This document shows positions 51,333-59,389 of a DNA stretch of 64,000 nt, piece by piece. This DNA is from Clostridia bacterium. Its GTDB lineage: Bacteria > Bacillota > Clostridia > Christensenellales > Borkfalkiaceae. Position numbers and translations under genes: made by a program. The notes under the pieces are model-generated. The model made no database searches. It was not told where the DNA came from and worked only from the letters and a program-made list of their open reading frames with translations. Position 1 is the stretch's first letter, and every line of letters begins with the position of its first letter. Location of the stretch: assembly GCA_029059705.1 (NCBI GenBank), contig JAIDVM010000014.1:45055-109054 (forward strand), read 5' to 3'.

Positions 51333-52036
51333 TATTCTCCTAAATTTTCAGAGACAGTACAGGTTTTAAGCCCTGCTTCTCTTATGTAAGTTAATATTTT
51401 CGGTAAAGTTTTTACCGTAACGTCCTTGGGGTGGCAGAGAATAAATTCCCCCGCCTTTAAATTTTTGGTGGCGCGCTCGTATATTAACGTTTCGTTTTTA
51501 TCGCGCCAGTCTATCGTGTCGCGGCTCCACATAATCACTTTCATGTTCAGATAAGCGCACGCGGAAAGCGTGTTTTCGCAAAAAGCGCCCGAAGGCGGAG
51601 CAAAAAGCTCTATTTTTTTGCCGCAAATCATTTCCAAAAGCTTAACGCTCGGGCGAATTTCTTCAAGGTTGGCTTCATAAGACATCTTTGCATGGTCTTT
51701 ATGAAAATAACCGTGGCTGCCAAGTTCGTGCCCGCGCGAAAAGATTTCCCTTACGCAGTCCACGTTGTCGTCCGCCCACGAACCGCCTATAAAAAACGTG
51801 GCTTTCGCTTCATATTCGTCTAAAATATCCAAAATCGAGTTTATGTTCTGCGCGCTTTCATAAACGTTGAAGGTTAAGCTGACCGCACCCGTTTCCTCTT
51901 TTCCGCCGTAATAAAGGTTTGTGTTTTTATAGGAAACAGCCTTCACGTCGCCGTTGAAATATCCTATAAACGAAATCCCCAGCACCACGAACGCAAGCGC
52001 AACGTTTGTAATAACGGTTATTAATTTGCTCTTCAA
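51332..52036 (-). CDS. PdaB-like polysaccharide deacetylase with an altered metal site
   Basis: A 234-residue protein with an N-terminal membrane anchor (~7-27; ITVITNVALAFVVLGISFIG) and a NodB domain. The first NodB motif, normally TFD(D/I) with the metal/catalytic Asp, reads LTFNVYES, so the Asp is Asn. The metal His pair is intact (GHELGSHGYFHKDH), as are FAPPSGAF and the late LCHPKD. The order resembles PdaB, a sporulation deacetylase. Either catalysis is lost or another ligand is used. TTG start at 52036 behind AGAGGGG. Confidence 0.8.
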   Translation of the reverse strand: MKSKLITVITNVALAFVVLGISFIGYFNGDVKAVSYKNTNLYYGGKEETGAVSLTFNVYESAQNINSILDILDEYEAKATFFIGGSWADDNVDCVREIFSRGHELGSHGYFHKDHAKMSYEANLEEIRPSVKLLEMICGKKIELFAPPSGAFCENTLSACAYLNMKVIMWSRDTIDWRDKNETLIYERATKNLKAGEFILCHPKDVTVKTLPKILTYIREAGLKTCTVSENLGE

Positions 52037-52054
52037 TAGTTTACCCCTCTTAGC

Positions 52055-52082
52055 ATAATACTATTTATATAATATTAAGCAA
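52055..52082 (-). promoter_or_regulatory. Possible internal promoter before the deacetylase gene
   Basis: On the - strand, TTGCTT (52082-52077), 16 bases, TATTAT (52060-52055), in the 61-base gap after mutS2. Confidence 0.35.
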
Positions 52083-52097
52083 AGCGGCGCAACTTGA

Positions 52098-54461
52098 CTA
52101 TTTCAGCTTTATAAAAGTAACTCCCGTTTCGCCCTCGCCGTATTTCCCCGAGCGGAAGCTTTCAACCCGCCTGTGTTTTTTAAGATGCGCGTGGATTGCG
52201 TTTTTAAGCTTGCCCGTGCCCACGCCGTGAATTACCTTTATTTCCTCTAAATTATCCGTAAGCGCGCGGTCGATAAAGTTGTCAACCTCGTACAACGCCT
52301 CGATAACCGTTTGCCCCATCACGTTTATTTCAAGCACGGGCTGCGATTTGGGCAGAGTTTTAACCACTTTAACCTTTTGCGGCGCGGCTTTTTTCTGTTC
52401 GCCGATAACGAGCAGCGACGAAAGCTTTAAATGCATTTTTATGCTGCCGCAAACCACCTCAGCCTCGCCCTTGTTTTGCGAGTAACCCGTTACAAGCCCC
52501 CTGCATTCCATAGGCTTTACAAAAACTTCTATTCCCGCTTTAACGTTTTGCGGCGTTGCGGGCATAAAGTCGTTTACTTTTTTAATTTCTTCCTCTTCCT
52601 CGAACGCGCCGTTTTTGATTTTGTTTTTAAGCGTGCGCGCGGCGATTAAGTCGGCCTCGGAAAGCTGTTCCTTTTTGAAAATTTCCTCTATTTCTTCAAG
52701 CATTTCCTCTGCTTTGGCACATCTTTCGTTTATTATTCTGCGGCTCTCGCTGCGCGCCGAACGGTTGATTTTTTCCTTTTCACGGTTCAACTCTTCTATT
52801 TGCGAATTGATTTTAGTCAGTTTTTCGTTCCACTCGCGCTCATAGCCTAAAATTTCGGCAAGCTTTCTGTCGGCCTCCAAACGGCTTTCCTCCGCGCGGC
52901 GGACAATGTTTTCAAAGCTCCTTGCCCCCTCCGAAAGATAACCCTCGGCAGCCTCTAAAATATCCTTATCCATGCCCAGCCTGCGCGAAATCGCAAGCGC
53001 GCAGCTCGCACCGGGCAGTCCTATTTTTATGCTGTAAAGGGGCTTTAACGTGTTTGCGTCGAATTCCATGCTTGCGTTTTCTATGCCGTCAACCGAATAC
53101 GCAAACTCTTTTAACGGCGTGAAGTGCGTGGTAATTATGCCCTTTGCGCCGCTGTCCAAAAGGTGCTTTGTAACGGCTTTTGCAATAGCCTGCCCCTCGT
53201 CGGGGTTGGTTCCGCCGCCAAGCTCGTCTATTAAAACAAGGCTGTTTTTGTCGGACAAACGGCAAATTTCTATCACGTTGGTTATGTGCGAGGAAAAAGT
53301 AGAAAGGCTGTCCTCTATGCTTTGGCTGTCGCCCACGTCGCAGAAAACGTTTTTAAAAACGGCAACCGAGCTGCCTTCGGCTGCGGGAATAAACAGCCCG
53401 CAAGCCGCCATAAGGCAAAAGAGCCCCGTCATCTTTAAAGTAACCGTTTTACCGCCAGTGTTTGCGCCGCTCAAAAGCAAAAAGTTATAATTGCCGCCAA
53501 GCTCGAGCGAAACGGGCACAACCGTTTCTTTGGGAATTAAAGGGTGTCTGCCCTTTATAATTTGAATAAATCCTCTGTCGTTGGTTTTCGGCTCGGTGCA
53601 TTTCAAAAAATAACAGTATTCCGCCTTGGCGTAAAGCGCGTCAAGCTCGCATAAAACCTCCGCGTCTGCGTTAAGCTGCTCCGCCATATCCCCCAGCCGC
53701 TTCGAAAGCGATTTTAAAATCGCCTCAACTTCTTCCTTTTCGTCCAAAGTAAGCGCAATCAGCTCGTTGTTCAGTTCAAGCACGTATTCGGGTTCAATAA
53801 AAAACGTTGCACCCGTTTTCGAACGGTCGTGCACGAACCCGCGCACGTGGTTTTTGTGCTCAGCCTTAACGGGAATTACATATCTGTCGTTTCTTATCGT
53901 AACTATGCCGTCCTGCAAAAATTCGGCGTCTTTCCCCGAAGAGTATTCCGAAAGCTTTGAGCGAATCCTTTCGTTAAGCGATTTAATTTTCGAACGTATT
54001 AAAAAGAGCTTGTCGCTTGCGTGGTCGCTTACCGCGTCGGGCGAAATTATTTTGTCGCAAATATCTTCTTCGAGATTGCGGTTGAAATATAATTTATCCG
54101 TAATCGCTTTTACGAGCTTTATTTCATCGTCGTCAATCTTTGCAACGGATTCGTAGGCGCAGCGCGCCGTCCTTAAAAGCGCGGCGGCGTTTAAAAGCTC
54201 CCCGCAGGAAAGCGTAGAGCCCTTTTGCACCCTTAAAAGCTCGTCCGTCACGTCGGAAAAATACTCTATTTTGCCTATTCCGTAAGTATAGAGCAGCTTA
54301 GAGCATTCGCGGGTAAGCGCAAGAAGGCTGCGCGTATCCGCTAAATTTTCAGCGGGAACGCACTTTAACAGCCTTTCTTTGCCACCGCCAAGCACCGCGT
54401 ACTCGGCGCAGACAGACAAAATTTTATTAAGTTCGGTTTTTTCTAAACTTTTTTGCAACAT
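52098..54461 (-). CDS. mutS2: Endonuclease/ATPase MutS2
   Basis: A 787-residue MutS2. N-terminal core (~1-270), ATPase with LLLSGANTGGKTVTLK (Walker A, ~325-340), SLSTFSSH and VLIDELGGGTNPDEGQA (Walker B), coiled coil (~500-600; QIEELNREKEKINRSAR), a KOW-like MECRGLVTGY and a C-terminal Smr domain with HGVGTGKLKNAIHAHLKKH. The Smr nuclease motif usually LDLRG reads INVMG, so the catalytic Asp is Asn. MutS2 acts in recombination control and in clearing collided ribosomes; the ATPase looks intact, nuclease activity is doubtful. Confidence 0.93.
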   Translation of the reverse strand: MLQKSLEKTELNKILSVCAEYAVLGGGKERLLKCVPAENLADTRSLLALTRECSKLLYTYGIGKIEYFSDVTDELLRVQKGSTLSCGELLNAAALLRTARCAYESVAKIDDDEIKLVKAITDKLYFNRNLEEDICDKIISPDAVSDHASDKLFLIRSKIKSLNERIRSKLSEYSSGKDAEFLQDGIVTIRNDRYVIPVKAEHKNHVRGFVHDRSKTGATFFIEPEYVLELNNELIALTLDEKEEVEAILKSLSKRLGDMAEQLNADAEVLCELDALYAKAEYCYFLKCTEPKTNDRGFIQIIKGRHPLIPKETVVPVSLELGGNYNFLLLSGANTGGKTVTLKMTGLFCLMAACGLFIPAAEGSSVAVFKNVFCDVGDSQSIEDSLSTFSSHITNVIEICRLSDKNSLVLIDELGGGTNPDEGQAIAKAVTKHLLDSGAKGIITTHFTPLKEFAYSVDGIENASMEFDANTLKPLYSIKIGLPGASCALAISRRLGMDKDILEAAEGYLSEGARSFENIVRRAEESRLEADRKLAEILGYEREWNEKLTKINSQIEELNREKEKINRSARSESRRIINERCAKAEEMLEEIEEIFKKEQLSEADLIAARTLKNKIKNGAFEEEEEIKKVNDFMPATPQNVKAGIEVFVKPMECRGLVTGYSQNKGEAEVVCGSIKMHLKLSSLLVIGEQKKAAPQKVKVVKTLPKSQPVLEINVMGQTVIEALYEVDNFIDRALTDNLEEIKVIHGVGTGKLKNAIHAHLKKHRRVESFRSGKYGEGETGVTFIKLK

Positions 54462-54472
54462 TTTATTTAACT

Positions 54473-56653
54473 TTATTTTACGGGGTTTGCGGAATGTCCG
54501 CGCGTGTAATTACCATAGTATTTTTTAAGTTTTTCGCCGTCTTTACATATTTTAAGTAATTTTTCGGGATTATTTTCAAGCGTGCAATCAACAAGCAAGC
54601 CCGCCTTGCCTTTATCCGCGGCGAGATTTGCGCAGTTGAACAGCTCGAACCGACACGCACCCGTTACGTAGCGGCGCAAGGCAAACCTTCTTCCCTCTTC
54701 GTCGGTAAGCACATATTCGTTACGTTTTTGGCAACGCACGCACTTTTTTTCAAACGGGCAGTAAATTAAATCCATAACCTTAATCGCACCCGCCGAAAGA
54801 TAAAAGGAATTTGCGGTTGAAAGTCCGTCCGCCTCTTTAACGGTAAGCTCCTTTGAAAGCGCAACGTAATTTGCCGAACAGCAAGCCAAATCTATACGGT
54901 TGGAAATATTCAGCCCCGTGCCCGCAAAAAGGGGCTTTTTAAGCTCTTCGCACAGCTTAAAGCCGTAAAGCCCGTCGCAGTAAATCCCGTCGAAGCATTC
55001 GGCTAGCGGCTTAATCTTTTCTATCTCTGTGCCCGTCATAAATGGCGGCAAAAACAAAAACTTTTCACCCGCAAAGCCCTTTAATTTTGATTTTAATTCA
55101 AAAACGTCGTAATTTGCGGGCTTAAAAATGCAAATATCGCTGCCCGCGGCGTTAAAACCGGTGCAAATTGCCGCAATTTTTTCGTTTGTGCCATTGCTTA
55201 TATGCGGAATTTTGAATTTAGGACTTAATTGCGGATTACGATTTGCCGAAATTATTTTGTAATATTCTTCGAAAACCTTCCGTCTGAACGCGTTCAGCTC
55301 GGAAACAGTTATAAAAACACCGTCGGTATTTATCGAACCGAATTCAACCGCAAACGGATATAAATCCACTTTTTTAAAGCAATTTTTAATGATTTCGGGC
55401 GTAATCGGCTTGTTTTCAGCCTTCTGTAAATGCTTTTCGGTGAAAAATTCGCAACCGTTAATATTAATCCTTGCTGGCTCACCCGCAAAAAAATCAGCGG
55501 AAATTTTAACCGCAATTTGCCGTTTTTGCGAAAGCAATTTTTGGTTTAGCGCAACGTCGGTAGTTATAAAAACCTTGTCGCCGTTTTTAAGCCTTTCGCG
55601 CGAGGAAAGAACAAACCCGCCGCGAACGTCGCCAAAATACACGGCGCCGGCAATTTCCTTGCCCTCGCGCAGAATTTTAAAGCCGTCGCCCTTGACGAAT
55701 TTTTGCGGGCAATAACAAACATATTTGCCATTTTCAACCTTTACCGTGCCGACAAATTCGCCGATATGCCCTTGCACCAGCGGCGACAAAAAGCTTTTAT
55801 CCTGCCCGAAAGCAAGCCCCTTGGTATAATTCCCGCGGTTATAAGTGCGCTTTAACGCGCTAAAATCGGCGTTTTGCGCCGATTTCCCCATCAATTTTTT
55901 ATAATAACCTACGGCGGCGGCAACGTATTCGGGGCGGCGCATTCTGCCTTCGATTTTAAAGGAAAACACTCCCGCTTCTATTAATTTGTCAATATTTTCG
56001 CCAACGCTAAGGTCGGAAAGAGAAAGCCTGTACAACGGTTCGTCTTCCGTCGCGCCCTCCAAAACGTATTTTTTTCGGCAAGGCTGCTTGCATTTTCCAC
56101 GGTTTCCGCTGTTGCCGCCGGCAAACGACGAAAGATAGCATTGCCCCGAAAAACAAGTGCAAAGCGCGCCCTGAACAAAAACTTCGGTTTCTATTTCCCT
56201 TGCAATCACCCGAATATCGTTCAAATCCGTTTCACGCGCCAAAATGACCCTTGAAAAACCGTATTCTTTTGCAAGCCTTGCGGCATAAACGTTGCAAACT
56301 CCCGCCTGAGTTGAAAGATGCAAATTTAACTGCGGGCAATTGTCCTTTAAAAATTTGCCCAAAAAAACGTCGGATAAAATAATCGCGTCCGCACCACAGT
56401 TGTGCGCTTTAATTACGCTGTTTAAAAAATCCTCCACCTCACCGTCTTTAACAAGGGTATTCATGGCAGCGTAAACTTTTACGCCGAAAGCATGGGCATA
56501 AGCGCAAATTTCACGTAAAGAATCAAAGTCGAAATTCTCCGCCGAACTTCTTGCGGAGTATTGCTTTAAACCAATATAAACAGCGTCGGCTCCGGCGTTT
56601 ATGGCCGCAACCGCGCTTATTTTATCCCCCGCGGGGGCTAATATTTCACACAT
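54473..56653 (-). CDS. U32 family peptidase-like protein (RlhA/TrhP group)
   Basis: A 726-residue protein. N-terminal U32 barrel begins MCEILAPAGD and has GADAVYIGLKQYSAR, LHLSTQAGVCN and the Fe-S cysteines of CTCFSGQCYLSSFAGGNSGNRGKCKQPCRKKY (~168-199, quoted by span). A DUF3656-like insert and a C-terminal domain follow, with CPFEKKCVRCQKR near 640. Related proteins hydroxylate rRNA or tRNA using prephenate-derived chemistry rather than acting as proteases. ATG 56653 was chosen by the family start; a TTG at 56671 is less likely. Its start region coincides with copy D of the 23-nt motif. Confidence 0.88.
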   Translation of the reverse strand: MCEILAPAGDKISAVAAINAGADAVYIGLKQYSARSSAENFDFDSLREICAYAHAFGVKVYAAMNTLVKDGEVEDFLNSVIKAHNCGADAIILSDVFLGKFLKDNCPQLNLHLSTQAGVCNVYAARLAKEYGFSRVILARETDLNDIRVIAREIETEVFVQGALCTCFSGQCYLSSFAGGNSGNRGKCKQPCRKKYVLEGATEDEPLYRLSLSDLSVGENIDKLIEAGVFSFKIEGRMRRPEYVAAAVGYYKKLMGKSAQNADFSALKRTYNRGNYTKGLAFGQDKSFLSPLVQGHIGEFVGTVKVENGKYVCYCPQKFVKGDGFKILREGKEIAGAVYFGDVRGGFVLSSRERLKNGDKVFITTDVALNQKLLSQKRQIAVKISADFFAGEPARININGCEFFTEKHLQKAENKPITPEIIKNCFKKVDLYPFAVEFGSINTDGVFITVSELNAFRRKVFEEYYKIISANRNPQLSPKFKIPHISNGTNEKIAAICTGFNAAGSDICIFKPANYDVFELKSKLKGFAGEKFLFLPPFMTGTEIEKIKPLAECFDGIYCDGLYGFKLCEELKKPLFAGTGLNISNRIDLACCSANYVALSKELTVKEADGLSTANSFYLSAGAIKVMDLIYCPFEKKCVRCQKRNEYVLTDEEGRRFALRRYVTGACRFELFNCANLAADKGKAGLLVDCTLENNPEKLLKICKDGEKLKKYYGNYTRGHSANPVK

Positions 56654-56662
56654 AGTACTACG
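56640..56662 (-). repeat. Dispersed 23-nt motif, copy D
   Basis: On the - strand, core AGTACTATGTGTGAAATATT (56659-56640), 20 of 23 positions as in copy A. It includes the ATG of the U32 gene, so part of the likeness may be coincidental. Oriented towards the dif-like site. Confidence 0.45.
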
Positions 56663-57482
56663 CAAATCCAAATTTTTCTATAATTTGAGCCGCGGCGCCG
56701 TCGTTATTCGATATTGAAATAAAGTCTGCGGCTTCTTTTAGCTTGTCCGTCGCGTTAGCAACCGCAACGCCGAGCCCAGCCGCCTTTATCATAGACAAAT
56801 CGTTTAGGTTGTCGCCCATTGCAATCGTTTTTTCGATTGGAATACCGTAATGGCCGGCAAGAAATTTAACCGCCTCGCCCTTATTGTCGCCAAGCGGCGA
56901 AATTTCTATTAAAACAGACGCGCTGCACGTTACGTCAAATTTATTTCCCAAAAGCTTTACAAGCTTTATATAAAGCGCTTCACGCTCGTTCGGCGCAACC
57001 AAAACGGCAACCTTTTGGCAAAACAGCTTGTTTTCGGCTATGAATTCCGATATTTTATTTCCCGAATATTCCGCCTCTACGCACACAATCCGCTCGTAGG
57101 TCTGCAAATATGGATTGTCTTTTGGAATGTTGGTATAAAGCGCGTCGCCGCAATAAACGTTTATCGGTTGATTTAATTCTTCCAAAGTGCGGCAAATATG
57201 GGCTACGTCCTCATATTTCATGCCGCCGAATTTAATAATTTTTCCGCTCTCAATATCGGCAATCACCGTACCCTGACAAGCAATAACCAAGCCCTTTAAG
57301 CCCAAATCGCGCGTTTGCGGCAAAATCGAACGCAACATCCTGCCCGTGCAAACGCAAAAAACCCCGCCGCACGCCACGTAATCGCTTATTGCCGCCCTTA
57401 CCTTTTGCGAAATTTGCTGATTATCGTCTATAAGCGTTCCGTCAAAATCTGAAGCAATTAATCTGTAATTGAGTTCTTTCAT
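56658..57482 (-). CDS. Cof-type HAD phosphatase
   Basis: A 274-residue HAD superfamily IIB phosphatase. Motif I SDFDGTLIDDN (11-21), motif II CVCTGRML, motif III Lys in the NKGEAVKFL segment (~197) and motif IV MGDNLNDLSMIKAAGLGVAVANA. A C2 cap domain lies between motifs II and III. Substrate is probably a sugar or nucleotide phosphate but cannot be set. It overlaps uvrC by four bases. Confidence 0.92.
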   Translation of the reverse strand: MKELNYRLIASDFDGTLIDDNQQISQKVRAAISDYVACGGVFCVCTGRMLRSILPQTRDLGLKGLVIACQGTVIADIESGKIIKFGGMKYEDVAHICRTLEELNQPINVYCGDALYTNIPKDNPYLQTYERIVCVEAEYSGNKISEFIAENKLFCQKVAVLVAPNEREALYIKLVKLLGNKFDVTCSASVLIEISPLGDNKGEAVKFLAGHYGIPIEKTIAMGDNLNDLSMIKAAGLGVAVANATDKLKEAADFISISNNDGAAAQIIEKFGFA

Positions 57483-59287
57483 AAATTTTCTTCTAAATAA
57501 GTTTTAATTCTCTGCGCCGTTTCAAGGCTTATGCCGTTTACCGAGGCAAGTTCTTCAACCGTCGCGGATAAAATTCCGTCAAGCGTGCCGAATTTTTCAA
57601 GCAGAGCCATTCGCCGCACCTTTCCTATGCCGTCTATTTCCGAAAGAACGCTTTGCAAATTGCGTTTCGAATGTATATTTCTGAAATAGGTAATCGCAAA
57701 TCTGTGCGCCTCGTCGCGGATTCGCTGCAACATTTTAAGCGCATAATCCCTATGGGGAATTTTAACGCTTTCGTCCTTGTCAAGCGTAAAAACCTCTTCC
57801 TCGCGCTTTGCAAGTGAAACGAGCTCTATACCATCAATTTGCATTTCGTCGAAAATTTCTTTAACCGAAGAAAGCTGCCCCTTGCCGCCGTCTATAATAA
57901 TTAAGTCGGGCTTGGGAAATTTTACCTCTTCCTCTGTGCCGAGCTTTTGAAGGCGGCGGGTTAAAACCTCCTGCAAGGAAGCAAAGTCGTTCGCCCCCTC
58001 AACAGTTTTTATTTTAAAACGGCGGTAACTGCTTCTGTCCGCCTCGCCGTCGATAAACACGACCATTGAACCAACCTTATCAACTCCGCTTACGTTTGAA
58101 ATGTCGTAACATTCCATGCGGCGCGGATAGACTTTAAGCCCCAAAAGCCCCTGCAAACGCTTGCACGCGTTTACCGTCATGTCGTCCTTGTGCTTAATTT
58201 TATCTACGGATTTTTCAAGATAATCCTCGGCGTTTTCCTTCGCCATTTTCAAAAGCCGCGCCTTATCGCCCAGCTTCGCAAGAGTAATTTCTACCGTTTT
58301 ACCGAATTTTTCCTTAAAATAATTCAGCAAAAGCTCCTTCTCGCAAAATTCTTCGCAAATAATCTCCGACGGCACTTCGTGATTGGAGTAATACTGAATA
58401 ATAAAGCTTGTAAGTGCCTCACCGTCGGACATGTGCGCCTCGTCAAGCGCGTAGCTCGCGCCGCCCTGCATTATTCCCTTCCGCGTTACCAGCACGTTTA
58501 CCGCAGAATACAGATTATTCGTCGCGTAAGCGATTACGTCGGCGTCGACGTACTTGTTTAAAGCCGTAATTCTCTTCGCTTCGAGCTTCGAAAGCATTGC
58601 AAGCTTGTTTTTGTAATCGAGCGCAAGCTCGAAGTTCTCGTTTTCGGCAGCAAAAAGCATTTTTCCCTTTAAAACGTCTTCGGCTTCCTTGTAGTTGCCG
58701 TCAAGAAAGCTTAAAGCCTGCTTAACCTGTTCCGCATACTTTTCCTTTTCCACCTTTCCCGCACACGGCGCCGAACATCTGCCTATGTGATAATTTAAGC
58801 ACTCGCGCTTTTTGCCCGTGGTTTTGGTGTGGCAAAGCCGCACGCAGTATGTCAGTTGCAAGGTGTCGAGAATATCCCTGCAATTTATTCCGCCCATAAA
58901 CGGTCCGAAATATTTGCAGCCGTCCTTTTTTATCTTTCTCGTAATATAAAAATTCGGAAATTCCTCGCGCACGTCAACCTTTATATAAGGATAAGTTTTG
59001 TCGTCCTTTAAAAGTATGTTGTATTTCGGCTTATGTTTTTTTATTAAGTTGTTTTCAAGCGCCAAAGCGTCTATTTCCGTTTTTGTAATGATATAGTTGA
59101 AATCCCTTATGTTTTCAACCATTTTCATTACTTTTTCGGGCTTGGGCGTATTATGGAAGTATTGCCGAACGCGGTTTTTCAAAACGCGCGCCTTGCCGAC
59201 GTAGATTATATTTTTGTACTCGTCGAGCATGATATACACACCGGGGGAATCCGGCAAAAGCTTTAACTTTTCCTGTATTACGTCCAT
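57479..59287 (-). CDS. uvrC: UvrABC system protein C
   Basis: A 602-residue excision nuclease. GIY-YIG domain (GVYIMLDEYKNIIYVGKARVLKNRVRQYF, ~16-44; 3' incision), Cys-rich segment (CVRLCHTKTTGKKRECLNYHIGRCSAPC), UVR motif (~195-230), RNase-H-like endonuclease with ECYDISNVSGVDKVGSMVVF and DLIIIDGGKGQL (5' incision), and terminal HhH pair (LSEIDGIGKVRRMALLEKFG). First gene of the nine-gene repair operon, promoter just upstream. Confidence 0.97.
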   Translation of the reverse strand: MDVIQEKLKLLPDSPGVYIMLDEYKNIIYVGKARVLKNRVRQYFHNTPKPEKVMKMVENIRDFNYIITKTEIDALALENNLIKKHKPKYNILLKDDKTYPYIKVDVREEFPNFYITRKIKKDGCKYFGPFMGGINCRDILDTLQLTYCVRLCHTKTTGKKRECLNYHIGRCSAPCAGKVEKEKYAEQVKQALSFLDGNYKEAEDVLKGKMLFAAENENFELALDYKNKLAMLSKLEAKRITALNKYVDADVIAYATNNLYSAVNVLVTRKGIMQGGASYALDEAHMSDGEALTSFIIQYYSNHEVPSEIICEEFCEKELLLNYFKEKFGKTVEITLAKLGDKARLLKMAKENAEDYLEKSVDKIKHKDDMTVNACKRLQGLLGLKVYPRRMECYDISNVSGVDKVGSMVVFIDGEADRSSYRRFKIKTVEGANDFASLQEVLTRRLQKLGTEEEVKFPKPDLIIIDGGKGQLSSVKEIFDEMQIDGIELVSLAKREEEVFTLDKDESVKIPHRDYALKMLQRIRDEAHRFAITYFRNIHSKRNLQSVLSEIDGIGKVRRMALLEKFGTLDGILSATVEELASVNGISLETAQRIKTYLEENL

Positions 59288-59302
59288 AATTACCTATTTT
59301 AA

Positions 59303-59331
59303 ATTATACCACATTTAACTGCGTTTTGCAA
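59303..59331 (-). promoter_or_regulatory. Promoter of the uvrC operon
   Basis: On the - strand, TTGCAA (59331-59326), 17 bases, extended -10 TG-G-TATAAT (59308-59303). The leader to the uvrC ATG is about 8-10 bases. No LexA-like box is seen. Confidence 0.7.
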
Positions 59332-59343
59332 TATTATCGGCAA

Positions 59344-59371
59344 TAAAAAAATCTTGCCCAAAGGCAAGATT
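59344..59371 (-). terminator. Terminator of the pectate lyase gene
   Basis: AATCTTGCC (59350-59358) and GGCAAGATT (59363-59371), a perfect 9-bp stem; on the - strand it is followed by TTTTTT. Confidence 0.85.
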
Positions 59372-59389
59372 TTTATTAGTTTTATCAAG

